DNA of 64,000 bases from Flavobacterium sp. N1736 (lineage in GTDB: Bacteria > Bacteroidota > Bacteroidia > Flavobacteriales > Flavobacteriaceae), in assembly GCF_025947065.1 (NCBI RefSeq), contig NZ_CP109994.1, positions 1,798,001 through 1,862,000 on the forward strand, given 5' to 3'. The notes under the pieces were generated by a model. That model searched no databases. It saw nothing but the letters and a program-made list of their open reading frames with translations, and was not told the origin of the DNA. A program made the position numbers and the translations under genes. Shown in pieces: positions 36,778-46,120 of the stretch (positions within the stretch are counted from its first letter, which is position 1; each line of letters starts with the position of its first letter).

Positions 36778-36822
36778 CTCGCAGATTTAGCAGATTTAGC
36801 AGATTTAGCAGATTTGGTAGAT
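36778..36822. repeat. Tandem 9-bp repeat AGCAGATTT (copy b)
   Basis: Four to five imperfect copies of AGCAGATTT. It belongs to the same dispersed CAGATT family as 5742-5809. CTTTGAAC-type heptads follow at 36834-36865. Confidence 0.7.
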
Positions 36823-36865
36823 TTTTATAAACCTTTGCATCTTTGCACCTCTGAACCTTTGAACC

Positions 36866-38464
36866 TTATTTTGTCACTCTAAACCAATCTACAGCAACAT
36901 TTCCCGAATCATTGGTTACTTTTTGGCTCAGCGCAAAAAGACCTACTTTCGCACCAATCCATTTTCCTTCTTTAGCGGTAAAATCAGATCCAATTGGCTG
37001 GTATTTTTTATCGTCTACACTATAAAAGAAACTGCAAATACCGCCTTTTTTAATTTTTACCCTCAGGTAAATGGTATTATTTGCAATTAAAAGAGGCGCT
37101 GATTCTGTTTCTGAAACTTTTTTGTCAAAAGTTCCTGTTTTCTGATTTAGATATAATTTTCCGTTATCATTTTTTAAATTCAAATAACTATAATCCAATC
37201 CCATTATGATAAGTCCTGTCGATTCGCCATTTAACCTTGTATTAAAAGTCAATTTAGCTGACACTGTAAATTCTTCGGCAGGAAACTTTTGCAGCAATAA
37301 ATTTGGAGCATCTAAAATTTTATTGTTTTCTTTGATTGTTGGCAAACAAAATAAATTCAGATAGCCTAAACTCGTCGGAAAACCCCAATTGATTTGAGCA
37401 TTTGCCTGCCATTGCCATTGCAAACCTAATTTAGGTTCATTAAATTCATCCGATTCTGCAGGAGTTTCTATTGGATATTTCTTGCCTGTATTTGGTTTTT
37501 TGAATGTTGTAACCGGTTCGCCAATGCCGTTTTTATCAAAATCCTGTCCCATAACCGGCCAGTCATTTTCCCATTTCATAGGTTCAAGATGAACGATTCT
37601 GCCGTAAGCACCTTTATCCTGAAAATGAATAAACCAGTCTTCACCCGTTTGTGTTTGTACCCACGCACCCTGATGTGGACCATTTATAGCTGTTTTTCCC
37701 TGTTCGAGAACTTTCTTTTTTTCATAAGGACCGTATACATTTTTAGATCTTAAAACCGTTTGCCAGCCTGTTGAAACTCCGCCGGCAGGAGCAAAAATGT
37801 AATAGTAATTATTGCGTTTATAGAATTTTGGTCCTTCAATTGTACCTTCACTTTCGTGACCGTCAATAACCATAACTTCATCATTATTGGCAATTGTTCC
37901 TTCGGCATTCATGCTGCAAACCACCAATAAACTTTTAATTTGAGCGCGGCTTCCCGCAAAGGCATGAACAAGATATACTTTACCATCATCATCCCATAAC
38001 GGACTTGGGTCAATAAGTCCGGTTCCGGCTTTTACCAAAAGCGGTTCAGACCACGGACCTTCTGCTTTTTTGGCTTTTATCATATAAATCCCAAAATCAG
38101 GATCCGGATAATAAATATAGAATTCATTATCATGAAAATTAATACTCGGAGCCCAAACGCCATTACCGTGCTGCACTTTATTAAAAGTTTCAAACGGAGG
38201 CTGTTTTTGCAAAGCATAACTTAAAATCTTCCAGTTTACCAAATCTTTCGAATGCAAAATTGGTAATCCCGGAATGCAATTAAAAGACGATGCAGTCATA
38301 TAAAAATCATCTCCTACGCGAACAACATCAGGATCTGAATAATCTGCGTGAATAATAGGATTTGTATAAGTCCCGTCTCCATTGTCCGGCACCCAAACCT
38401 GAGCAAAGTTATTTTGCAGAGAGAATACTGATAGTAAAATAAAAATGACTTTTATATTTTTCAT
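36866..38464 (-). CDS. GH43 family glycoside hydrolase with C-terminal beta-sandwich
   Basis: 532 residues from the ATG at 38462-38464, which gives a clean signal peptide (MKNIKVIFILLSVFSL, cleavage near NFA). The start at 38488 adds 8 polar residues. Five-bladed propeller with the catalytic Asp blocks HADYSDPDVVRVGDDFYM and GTGLIDPSPLWDDDGKVYL, the general acid near ESEGTIEGPKFYKRN, and HQGAWVQT. From about 350 a laminin-like beta-sandwich (GH43_C2 type) follows. Activity may be arabinofuranosidase, xylosidase or galactosidase; a pectin side chain is the likely target (inference). Second half of the set, after the two GH105 genes. Confidence 0.9.
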   Translation of the reverse strand: MKNIKVIFILLSVFSLQNNFAQVWVPDNGDGTYTNPIIHADYSDPDVVRVGDDFYMTASSFNCIPGLPILHSKDLVNWKILSYALQKQPPFETFNKVQHGNGVWAPSINFHDNEFYIYYPDPDFGIYMIKAKKAEGPWSEPLLVKAGTGLIDPSPLWDDDGKVYLVHAFAGSRAQIKSLLVVCSMNAEGTIANNDEVMVIDGHESEGTIEGPKFYKRNNYYYIFAPAGGVSTGWQTVLRSKNVYGPYEKKKVLEQGKTAINGPHQGAWVQTQTGEDWFIHFQDKGAYGRIVHLEPMKWENDWPVMGQDFDKNGIGEPVTTFKKPNTGKKYPIETPAESDEFNEPKLGLQWQWQANAQINWGFPTSLGYLNLFCLPTIKENNKILDAPNLLLQKFPAEEFTVSAKLTFNTRLNGESTGLIIMGLDYSYLNLKNDNGKLYLNQKTGTFDKKVSETESAPLLIANNTIYLRVKIKKGGICSFFYSVDDKKYQPIGSDFTAKEGKWIGAKVGLFALSQKVTNDSGNVAVDWFRVTK

Positions 38465-38491
38465 TTTTTGGTGGTAATTGCTTTTCAATTA

Positions 38492-38521
38492 AACCCGACA
38501 GGTTTTAAAACCTGTTGGGTT
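38492..38521. repeat. Palindromic hairpin repeat
   Basis: 15-nt arms, AACCCGACAGGTTTT and AAAACCTGTTGGGTT, pair with one G-T wobble, no loop. It lies in the GH105-GH43 gap. Similar core to the element at 45977-46074. Confidence 0.75.
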
Positions 38522-38533
38522 TCTAAACGCGTA

Positions 38534-39754
38534 TTATCTATTCAATTCTAAAGCTGCCAAAATAAATGGTCCGGTTGCTTTAGGATCGTTGTCTTTCTTT
38601 TTTTCGTTTACATAATATTCGTAAGTTCCGTCACGATATGGTGTTCCGCCTAAACCGGCAACCTGACAACAGTTTGTCAATGTAATACCTCCATCAGCAT
38701 CCACTTTTATTAATTGTTTAGTCAAACCATCGAAAGCTTTGTTTGCCAATTTTTTATAGCTTGCAGGTAAATATCCTCTGTTAGCTCCTTTTGCAAAAGC
38801 ATAAGCAAACATAGATGATCCTGAAGCTTCAAGGTAATTTCCTTCCTTGCCGCCTTTATCAGTTACCTGATACCATAATCCTGATTTATCCTGAACTTTG
38901 GCTAAAGCAGCCGAAACATTATTTAAATATTTCACTAATTCTTTATGTTTTGGATGATCTTTTGGCATATAATCCAAAACATCAACAAGTGCCATAACAT
39001 ACCAGCCTAAAGCTCTTGACCAGAAATTTGGTGAATTACCTGTTTCCTTATTTGCCCACGGCATTTGTTTACTTTCATCCCAGGCATGGTATAATAATCC
39101 TGTTTTTGGATCTGTTGCATGCAATTGAATCAATTCGAATTGTTTGGCTATATCGTCAAAACTTTTTCCACCTTCAAAAGTCGCTGTATATTGCGCATAA
39201 AATGGTTCACCCATATACAAACCGTCTAACCACATTTGGTTTGGATAAATTTGTTTGTGCCAAAATCCACCGCTTGCCGTTCTTGGCTGTTCTGCTAATT
39301 GTTTGCGTACTAATTGCATTGCTTTCAAATACTTATCTTGTTTTGATTCAGCATAAATAGCAAAAAGCAAACGTCCCGGAACAACCAAATCAATATTGAA
39401 TTTGTCGAATTCGTACGTATTAACAGTCCCATCTTCCTGAACCAAATTATCTACATAACTTCTCACATAAGCTTTGTATCTCGGATCAGGATTTTTTTTA
39501 TATAATTCTTCAATTGAATGCAAAACCAAAGCATGAACATAATCCCATTTTGGCTTTTTAGAATCGTCGATCATGTAACTTTCAGGATGACGTTTCATCA
39601 ATGTTAAAGCCATTTTATCAGACCATTTTAAATCTTTAGAAATAACTATTTCTTTTTTTGAAGGTTCCTGCGAAATCACTTTACAGCTCGTAAAAGCCAT
39701 CGCGCAAACGAATAAAACCGACATAAAATAACCTTGCTTTCTATTATTTTTCAT
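38534..39754 (-). CDS. GH105 unsaturated galacturonyl hydrolase, lipoprotein
   Basis: 406 residues. The signal ends in the lipobox FTSC (Cys near 24), so the protein is probably membrane-anchored in the periplasm. GH88/105 marks: PKWDYVHALVLHSIEELY, NQMWLDGLYMGEPFYAQYTAT, YHAWDESKQMPWANKETG and FWSRALGWYVMALVDVLDYMP. It removes the 4,5-unsaturated galacturonate from lyase products. It is a paralogue of the next gene upstream (39777-40979), with long identical phrases, from a tandem duplication. The feed into KduI/KduD is encoded downstream. Confidence 0.92.
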   Translation of the reverse strand: MKNNRKQGYFMSVLFVCAMAFTSCKVISQEPSKKEIVISKDLKWSDKMALTLMKRHPESYMIDDSKKPKWDYVHALVLHSIEELYKKNPDPRYKAYVRSYVDNLVQEDGTVNTYEFDKFNIDLVVPGRLLFAIYAESKQDKYLKAMQLVRKQLAEQPRTASGGFWHKQIYPNQMWLDGLYMGEPFYAQYTATFEGGKSFDDIAKQFELIQLHATDPKTGLLYHAWDESKQMPWANKETGNSPNFWSRALGWYVMALVDVLDYMPKDHPKHKELVKYLNNVSAALAKVQDKSGLWYQVTDKGGKEGNYLEASGSSMFAYAFAKGANRGYLPASYKKLANKAFDGLTKQLIKVDADGGITLTNCCQVAGLGGTPYRDGTYEYYVNEKKKDNDPKATGPFILAALELNR

Positions 39755-39776
39755 TTCAAAATATATTTAAATTCTA

Positions 39777-40979
39777 CTATTTCTTTAATTCTAATGCAGC
39801 CAATAAAAATGCAGCCAAAGCCGGCGAACTATTGTCTTTTGTTTTGCTTTTTATATAATATTCATTGGTGCCATCGCGAAAAGGTTTTCCTCCTAAACCT
39901 ACATTTGATGATACATTTGAAATACTAATTTCTCCGTTTTCACTCTTTTTTACAAATTCTTTTAAAAATGCATCAAATGATTTTTGAGCGGTTTTTTTAT
40001 AATTTGCACCTATATATCCTTTATCTGCGCCTTTTGCCAAAGCATAAATAATCATTGCCGAAGACGACGATTCTGTAAAATTATCTTTCATTTCAGGTTT
40101 ATCAGCAACCTGATACCATAATCCCGAAGCACTTTTATGTTCAACGGCACTTTTTACAATTTGACTAAAATAACCTTGTAATTCTTTATATTTTGGATGC
40201 GTTTTAGGATAATAATCCAGCGTTTCAACCAAAGCCATCATATACCAGCCAATACCGCGACCCCAAATTGTTGGCGAAGTTCCCGTTTCAGGATTTGCCC
40301 AGCCAATTTCTTTGCTTTCATCCCACGCCTGATATACCAAACCCGTTTTTTTGTCAACCAAATGATTTTGTACCAACTCAAATTGTTTCGCGATATCATC
40401 TAAACTTTTGCCATTTTCATATCGCACCGTGTATTCCGTATAAAAAGGCTCAGCCATATACAAACCATCAATCCACATTTGATTGGGATAAATTTGTTTG
40501 TGCCAAAATCCGCCGCTTGCCGTTCTGGGCTGATTTTCAAGCTGATTTCTTAATTGCTGAATTACTTTCAAATAACGCTCGTCTTTTGTAATATCATATA
40601 AATTAAAAAGTAATTTTCCCGGATTTGCACAATCAATATTGAATTCCTTCATATCGTATTTCGCAATATTTCCATCCGCGTCAATTAGCTTATCAGCATA
40701 TTCTTTAATGTAATTCAGATACTTTTTATCGTTTGTTTTTTGATATAATTTTTCAAATCCAGACAATACCAATCCCATTTTATAATCCCACTTTGGTTTT
40801 TCAGTTCCGTCTATTTGCCAGACTTCAGGATATTTATTCAAAATAGTAATTGCGGTTCTTTCTGACCATTTTAAATTATCAGCAAGAGTTTTATTTTCAG
40901 CAGTCTGTGCGATTGTTTTTGTACCAAAAATGAACAGCAAAACAACTAAATTGATCGTTATAAAAGTCGATTTAAACAT
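39777..40979 (-). CDS. GH105 unsaturated galacturonyl hydrolase
   Basis: 400 residues, signal peptide to about 24 (TIA) with no lipobox, so likely soluble in the periplasm. Marks: PKWDYKMGLVLSGFEKLY, NQMWIDGLYMAEPFYTEYTV, YQAWDESKEIGWANPETG and WGRGIGWYMMALVETLDYYP. Close paralogue of the lipoprotein at 38534-39754, 22 bp apart. The two may act on different chain lengths or in different places. Confidence 0.92.
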   Translation of the reverse strand: MFKSTFITINLVVLLFIFGTKTIAQTAENKTLADNLKWSERTAITILNKYPEVWQIDGTEKPKWDYKMGLVLSGFEKLYQKTNDKKYLNYIKEYADKLIDADGNIAKYDMKEFNIDCANPGKLLFNLYDITKDERYLKVIQQLRNQLENQPRTASGGFWHKQIYPNQMWIDGLYMAEPFYTEYTVRYENGKSLDDIAKQFELVQNHLVDKKTGLVYQAWDESKEIGWANPETGTSPTIWGRGIGWYMMALVETLDYYPKTHPKYKELQGYFSQIVKSAVEHKSASGLWYQVADKPEMKDNFTESSSSAMIIYALAKGADKGYIGANYKKTAQKSFDAFLKEFVKKSENGEISISNVSSNVGLGGKPFRDGTNEYYIKSKTKDNSSPALAAFLLAALELKK

Positions 40980-41014
40980 ATATTGTATTTTAAACTTTTG
41001 TCTTTATTTTTTTA

Positions 41015-41146
41015 CCACAGATTAAATCACTTTGTGTGTGTTTTTCACGCAGATTTGGCAGATTGAGCAGATTTTTCTTTTCTAATTCAACGGATTAAAT
41101 CCGTCCATTTTTTCAATCTTTCAATCTTTTAATCTTTCAATCTGCC
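41015..41146. repeat. Dispersed CAGATT repeat (copy c)
   Basis: CCACAGATTAAA, then CGCAGATTTGGCAGATTGAG, then several AATCTTTCAATCT units. Fills most of the gap between the GH105 and DUF4861 genes. Confidence 0.65.
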
Positions 41147-41148
41147 TA

Positions 41149-42114
41149 TTACATTTTACCTTTTTTGTTCAGTATTTCTAATTGCTGATCTAAATATTTT
41201 ACAAATTCTTCTTTCGATTTAATTCCGTCTATTTGTTGTTCCCACGCGCCTAAAAGATAAAATGAATTTTCTTTTGTGGAAGGTTTAAACACCAAAAGAT
41301 AATCTAAATCAGTTTCAGCAAGATTTTCGATCGTATTCGTTTGATAAAAAATAGCCAGTCCTAATTTGTCCGGAACTAGAGATTGCGTTCCGTAAGTAGC
41401 CAAATAAGCCCATTTTTTATTTTTGCTTTCTTTTTTTAGTGTTTCAGCATTCTTTTGTTTTACAATTCCCGTGCAAATTCCCTTAATTTCTTTAGATGCT
41501 TTAATGGTATGCTGCGTGTATAACTGGTCTGGTTTAATCGTTAATTCTGAAATAAAATCAATTTTATCCGAAGCCGTTTTCCATCCATAATAATTTACTT
41601 TTACAACAGATTCGTTTGTTTTGTTAGCCACAGTTGCGATCGTAGAATCTACTTCACGGAAGTGTAATTTTTCATTGTTCAAATAACGATCTATAGAACC
41701 AATTCCAATTCCTTTTCCTGCGTTCAGGATATCTGCTCCCCAATCGCTCATTTTATGATAAGAATCAAAATTATCCTGACCAACTAACGGCAAAATCATT
41801 GCAGAAGTCTTTTTTCCGAAGATGTCAATCGCATTTCTCCAGTCTAAATACAAACGATACCCTACTTTATTACTTTCCCAACCCGGACCTTCATAACGAA
41901 TATCAAAAGAATGATCAGTATGTTCAGGAGCTTGTTTTAAGCGGTCTACATTCTTAAAAACTGTTCCGCCAATATATTTTCTTCCCTCCCATTTTCCGTC
42001 TGTTTTTGCAGAAATTTCGGCGTAGGTTTTTGCTGTTTTTATATCATATTTTTGAGCATTAACCGCTGTAACACCAAATAAAAATAAGGCTGCAATTTTG
42101 ATTGTTGTTTTCAT
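41149..42114 (-). CDS. DUF4861 family secreted protein
   Basis: 321 residues, signal peptide to about 20 (VNA). Shares with the protein at 3290-4573 the blocks WESNKVGYRLYLDWRNAIDIFGK, the SYHKMSDWGADILNAGKGIG region and TIKPDQLYTQHTI, but lacks about 100 N-terminal residues. Family function is not known to me. Both window copies sit beside GH28 and esterase genes, which makes a step in pectin degradation likely. 12 bp after the esterase gene, same transcript. Confidence 0.83.
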   Translation of the reverse strand: MKTTIKIAALFLFGVTAVNAQKYDIKTAKTYAEISAKTDGKWEGRKYIGGTVFKNVDRLKQAPEHTDHSFDIRYEGPGWESNKVGYRLYLDWRNAIDIFGKKTSAMILPLVGQDNFDSYHKMSDWGADILNAGKGIGIGSIDRYLNNEKLHFREVDSTIATVANKTNESVVKVNYYGWKTASDKIDFISELTIKPDQLYTQHTIKASKEIKGICTGIVKQKNAETLKKESKNKKWAYLATYGTQSLVPDKLGLAIFYQTNTIENLAETDLDYLLVFKPSTKENSFYLLGAWEQQIDGIKSKEEFVKYLDQQLEILNKKGKM

Positions 42115-42126
42115 TTGTATTATAAA

Positions 42127-43062
42127 TTATTTGAATATTGTATCTAAAAATTGTGTTGTATATTTCACCGTTTCAGTAAACCAGGGTTCAAAAAACCAAA
42201 ATGAATGCGGTGAATCCGGAATTGTTTTTATTTCATTATAAATTTTATTCTCACTTAAAATGGTTATCATATCATCCCTGCCCGCATGAAACCTGTCAAT
42301 ACTGCTGTTTATAAAAAGTACTGGCGGCGTATTTTTATCTGTATGGCTTAAAGCCGATGCATTTTTCCAGTTTTCGGGTTTCTCAGTATAAGAACCTCCC
42401 AGCCAAAACGATGCCATTTCTCCTTCTGAAGATTCCGGATGTTTAAAAGCTAAAACTCCGTCTATATCAATAATTGCATTTACTTTTGAAGTTGATTTAC
42501 TTTTGAAAGAAGCTTCTTCAAAACCCTGATTTTCATTTGTTGTACCAATCAAAGTTGCCATTTGTCCTCCTGAGGAACAACCTAAAACAACAATTTTGTT
42601 TGTATCAACATTGAATTTTCGTGCATTATCTTTTACAAATTTAATAGCATTTTTTACATCATAAACGCCTTCCGGATATTTTGCTTCTAAAGATAATCTG
42701 TATTCAATTGCAAAACAAGAATAACCTTTTGCAGCAAATTCTTTCGCCAAAGCATGCATTTGACTTTTATTTCCTGATCTCCAGCCACCGCCATGAATCA
42801 TGATTATTGCCGGGTTTAATTTCTTTTTCTTATAATAAAAAGCATCTAAATGTAAGGCTCTGTCTTTTCGCTGTTGGTAAATAAGGTCTTTTATTTCAGC
42901 TACATCTCCATTATGTTTTTCCTGCGGAATGGTAATAAAAGGATACTTTTTAATTAATTTATTATACGTGCTTTTTATGGTATACGAAGTATCAATATGT
43001 AAATTGCTTTGTGCAAATACAATATTGGAAATCAACACTATACTAAAAAAAACTTTTCTCAT
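42127..43062 (-). CDS. Alpha/beta-hydrolase esterase (BD-FAE-like), secreted
   Basis: 311 residues from the ATG at 43060-43062, which begins a clean signal peptide (MRKVFFSIVLISNIVFA). A TTG at 43071 is less likely. Serine esterase fold: oxyanion HGGG in IMIHGGGWRSGN, nucleophile in LGCSSGGQMA, and the acid and His near the C-terminus (FINSSIDRFHAGRDD, PDSPHSFWFF). Probably deacetylates or deferuloylates pectic oligosaccharides. The hydrolase at 57930 is a relative. Lies after GH28 in the same set. Confidence 0.85.
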   Translation of the reverse strand: MRKVFFSIVLISNIVFAQSNLHIDTSYTIKSTYNKLIKKYPFITIPQEKHNGDVAEIKDLIYQQRKDRALHLDAFYYKKKKLNPAIIMIHGGGWRSGNKSQMHALAKEFAAKGYSCFAIEYRLSLEAKYPEGVYDVKNAIKFVKDNARKFNVDTNKIVVLGCSSGGQMATLIGTTNENQGFEEASFKSKSTSKVNAIIDIDGVLAFKHPESSEGEMASFWLGGSYTEKPENWKNASALSHTDKNTPPVLFINSSIDRFHAGRDDMITILSENKIYNEIKTIPDSPHSFWFFEPWFTETVKYTTQFLDTIFK

Positions 43063-43087
43063 ATAAACCAAATTATAGTTAAGGATG

Positions 43088-43110
43088 GAGTTTGAAAAAT
43101 ATCAAACCCC
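43088..43110 (-). terminator. Possible weak hairpin between GH28 and the esterase
   Basis: Stem GGAGTTTGA/TCAAACCCC with one mismatch and an AAAATA loop. No T-run. Could trim or attenuate the transcript. Confidence 0.35.
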
Positions 43111-43209
43111 AGCTTAACTACTTCAAAAAACAATCCTTCAAAAATTATCAAATTACTAATAACCAGGATTTGTAAAAATATTTATTCGTGTGTTGGCACA
43201 ATAGCAGGT

Positions 43210-44649
43210 TTAGTTTTTAACTGACTCCACTTTTTTGCCATTGATATATGTGTTTATAAAATTGATGTTTTTTACATTTTTCAAAGAGTAAACGGAGTCT
43301 ACTTTTTGAATTACAACATTTTTTAATGTGATATTTTCTACCGGAGATTCTGCATAACCATCTGCCAAAACCCCAAATTTTCCTCCGTTTTTTACTTTAA
43401 TATTTTCAAGGCTGATATTTCGAACCACCGGAATAAAATTTCCTGTCTGACTGCCATAAACATTATATGTCATCGTTGCTCTTAAAACACATTCCTTTAC
43501 AGTTCCCACTTCAAGATTTCGAACAAAAATATCTTCGATAACGCCGCCTCTTTTAGAATTTGTTTTAATACGAATTGCTCTGTCCAAATTTGGACTGTCC
43601 ATGACGCAATTCTCTACAAAAACATTGTTTACACCCGCAGAAATCTCACTGCCAATTACCACTCCGCCATGACCGTCAATCATTTTACAATTCTGAACGA
43701 TTATATTTTTACTTGGTATAGCAACCCTTCTTCCATCAGCATCTCTGCCGGCTTTTATGGCAATACAATCATCACCGGTATTAAAGGTGCAGTTTTTAAT
43801 AATTATGTTTTGAGAATATTCAGGATCGCAGCCATCGTTATTAGGTCCGTGACTGTTTACGGTAACGCCGTCGATAATAATATTGTTGGATTTTAAAGGA
43901 TGTAAAATCCAAAAAGGAGCATTTATTACGGTAACATCTTTTATTAAAACCGTATTACATTCAAAAAATTCAATAAAACTTGGTCGTAAATAACGTCCGT
44001 CACCAAAAATTCTTTCTGAAACCGGAATTCCTTTTTCAGCCATATCTACTAAAACCTCGCGATTTGACGGATCATTTTGCGATGGAATTCCCTTTTGCCA
44101 GCCATAGCTTTTACCTCCGGACCAAACCCACCAGTTAGCACTGCTCGCCTGACCGTTTAGCGTTCCTTTTCCGGTTATGGCAACATTGGTTTTGTTTTTA
44201 GCATAAACAAGTGGAGAATAATTCATCAATTCTGTGCCTTCCCACGATGTATGAACAATTGGATAATCTTTTGGATCTATACTAAAAAGAATTTCAGCCT
44301 GATCTTCTAAATGTAAATTGACATTACTTTCTAAATGTATGGCACCTGTGAAGTATTTACCGTTTGGAACAAGTACTTTTCCTCCGCCATTTTCAGCGCA
44401 GGCTTTAATCGCTTTTGCAAAAGCAGCTGTGTTTAAGGTCTTTCCGTCAGCGACAGCGCCAAAATCGTTTATGTTATAAGTCTTATCAGAGAAGTGTGTT
44501 TCCGGAATACTTTTTATGATTAAATCCATTTTTTTCCACGGATTGGATTCTGAAACAGCAGAAACTTGTTTGCCACATGATAAAATCATTGTAATCATGA
44601 TACTAAAAATTGCAAGTGATCGAAACGTTATAAGCTTATTTGTAGTCAT
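43210..44649 (-). CDS. GH28 exo-polygalacturonase-type enzyme
   Basis: 479 residues. The N-terminus is hydrophobic and ends at LSCGK, so a lipoprotein is likely (Cys near 26). Classical GH28 motifs: PNNDGCDPE (NxD), TGDDCIAIKAGRDADGRR (Asp pair), GHGGVVIGSEIS (catalytic His) and RAIRIKTN (RIK). TSWEGTELMNYSPLVYA fits exo-acting bacterial enzymes. First gene of the leftward pectin set. Its promoter carries the LacI-type palindrome at 44695-44708 directly after the -7 box. Confidence 0.94.
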   Translation of the reverse strand: MTTNKLITFRSLAIFSIMITMILSCGKQVSAVSESNPWKKMDLIIKSIPETHFSDKTYNINDFGAVADGKTLNTAAFAKAIKACAENGGGKVLVPNGKYFTGAIHLESNVNLHLEDQAEILFSIDPKDYPIVHTSWEGTELMNYSPLVYAKNKTNVAITGKGTLNGQASSANWWVWSGGKSYGWQKGIPSQNDPSNREVLVDMAEKGIPVSERIFGDGRYLRPSFIEFFECNTVLIKDVTVINAPFWILHPLKSNNIIIDGVTVNSHGPNNDGCDPEYSQNIIIKNCTFNTGDDCIAIKAGRDADGRRVAIPSKNIIVQNCKMIDGHGGVVIGSEISAGVNNVFVENCVMDSPNLDRAIRIKTNSKRGGVIEDIFVRNLEVGTVKECVLRATMTYNVYGSQTGNFIPVVRNISLENIKVKNGGKFGVLADGYAESPVENITLKNVVIQKVDSVYSLKNVKNINFINTYINGKKVESVKN

Positions 44650-44694
44650 TTATGCAGTATTTATTATTCACGCCGATTAACATTGCAAAAGCCA

Positions 44695-44740
44695 TGTAAT
44701 CGATTACACGAAAATATAAAATTACATCGGATGCACCAAA
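44695..44740 (-). promoter_or_regulatory. GH28 promoter with LacI-type operator
   Basis: Minus strand: TTTG (44737-44740), 20 nt, TATTTTCG (44709-44716, one change from TAnnTTTG), then the perfect 14-bp palindrome TGTAATCGATTACA (44695-44708) with no gap. Transcription would start inside the palindrome, so binding should block it. Confidence 0.8.
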
Positions 44741-44858
44741 TTTATTTAGAAAAAAATTATATATTTAATTTTTATTATTAATTTTATTTGCACATTGCAC
44801 AAAAAAACACATAATTTATTATCATTGTACAACTGAAAACGTTTTAGTTATAAATTAT

Positions 44859-44872
44859 GGTAATCGATAACA
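44859..44872 (+). promoter_or_regulatory. Weaker LacI-type operator before the regulator gene
   Basis: GGTAATCGATAACA differs from TGTAATCGATTACA at two positions. It lies 65 nt before the regulator start. An AAAACGTTTT palindrome (44837-44846 area) lies just upstream. Suggests autoregulation. Confidence 0.5.
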
Positions 44873-44937
44873 ATTTGTATTAGATTATCTAAAAAAAATG
44901 TATTTTTGTCTGTAAATAAATCAAAAACTATTTTTGA

Positions 44938-45966
44938 ATGAGCGAAAAAATAACCATCTATGATATTGCAAAAAAGCTAAATATCACTGCAGCTACGGTT
45001 TCAAGAGCGTTAAACAATAATCCTAAGATAAAAGAAAGTACGCGCGAATTGGTTATAAAAACCGCAGCTTCAATGAACTATAAGCAGAACAAACTTGCTT
45101 TAGCGTTAAAAAGCGGCCGCAGCAATAACATTGGTGTAATTGTTCCTCGTATCGATAGTAACTTTTTCGCTTCTGTCATCAGAGGAATCGAAGAAGAACT
45201 TCATCCTCATGGTTATCAGGTAATTATTTGCCAGACTCATGAAGATTCCAAAAGAGAAAACGAAAATCTTTATACGTTGATTGATGCTCAGGTCGACGGT
45301 ATTTTAATGTCTGTAACTGCGGTTACAAACGAAAATGATGGTGCTTTTCATAATGTATTGCAAAAAAATGTTCCTCTGATCTTTTTTGACCGTAACAAAC
45401 ATATTGACGGCGTTAGTTCTGTTACCATTAATGACTTTAAAGGTGGTTATATGGCAACCAAACATCTTATTAATGAAGGCTGCAGATGTATTGCACATTT
45501 ATCAGGAGATCAGTCGCTTGAGATTTTTAAAAACAGGTTTTTAGGTTATAAACAAGCCTTGTTAGACAACGGAATGACTTTTAAGGAAGAATATGTTATT
45601 TCTGTAAAAAGTAGTGTCGAAGCCGGAAAAGAAGCAGTTGATGCATTATTACAGCTTGAAACCAGACCAGATGCTATATTTTCGTCGAGTGATTTTGCTG
45701 CTTTGGGAGCTATTCAGGAATTAAAAGAAAGAAATATCAGTATTCCAAAAGAGTTTTGTGTAGCGGGTTTTAGTAACGAACCTTTTACCAAATTCATGGA
45801 ATTATCAATAACTTCTGTAGACCAGTCTCCGCTTGAAATGGGAAAAATGTCTGCACGCGTTTTCCTTGAACAGGTAGACAAAACAGAGACTATCAAAATC
45901 GAAAAAAAGGTAGTTCTCGCACCGGAATTACACATTCGTAAATCATCGTCAAGAAGTACCTTTTAA
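44938..45966 (+). CDS. LacI-family transcriptional regulator of galacturonate use
   Basis: 342 residues. The N-terminal helix-turn-helix ITIYDIAKKLNITAATVSRALN (5-26) with the hinge helix NKLALALKSGRS is classical LacI. A periplasmic-binding-protein-like sensor domain follows (about 60-335: NIGVIVPRIDSNFFASVIRG, DGILMSVTAV, GCRCIAHLSGD). Divergent from the GH28 gene and next to uxaA. Palindromes of LacI type sit at the GH28, kduI and transporter promoters, so it likely represses them until a hexuronate or KDG intermediate binds. The target assignment is inference. Confidence 0.92.
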   Translation: MSEKITIYDIAKKLNITAATVSRALNNNPKIKESTRELVIKTAASMNYKQNKLALALKSGRSNNIGVIVPRIDSNFFASVIRGIEEELHPHGYQVIICQTHEDSKRENENLYTLIDAQVDGILMSVTAVTNENDGAFHNVLQKNVPLIFFDRNKHIDGVSSVTINDFKGGYMATKHLINEGCRCIAHLSGDQSLEIFKNRFLGYKQALLDNGMTFKEEYVISVKSSVEAGKEAVDALLQLETRPDAIFSSSDFAALGAIQELKERNISIPKEFCVAGFSNEPFTKFMELSITSVDQSPLEMGKMSARVFLEQVDKTETIKIEKKVVLAPELHIRKSSSRSTF

Positions 45967-45976
45967 TATATTATAG

Positions 45977-46074
45977 TTCCTGCAAGGTTTTCAAAACCTT
46001 GTAGGTATCTGGGTCCTTACAGATATCAGGATCCTTGAAAACATACCTACAAGGTTTTGAAAACCTTGCAGGAA
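45977..46074. repeat. 32-nt perfect inverted repeat with nested palindromes
   Basis: Arms 45977-46008 and 46043-46074 are exact reverse complements. Each arm itself holds a CAAGGTTTT...AAAACCTTG palindrome, and GATATC and GATCC lie in the centre. It follows the regulator stop by 10 bp. Confidence 0.85.
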
Positions 46075-46120
46075 AGAGTTCAAAGCTTTATTATCTTAAT
46101 ATTTTAATGGTAAAAAAACA

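Noticed and set aside
36778..36822. Repeated AGCAGATTT units as a CRISPR or iteron origin
   Set aside because: No spacers, no replication gene nearby, and the units belong to a family spread across the window.
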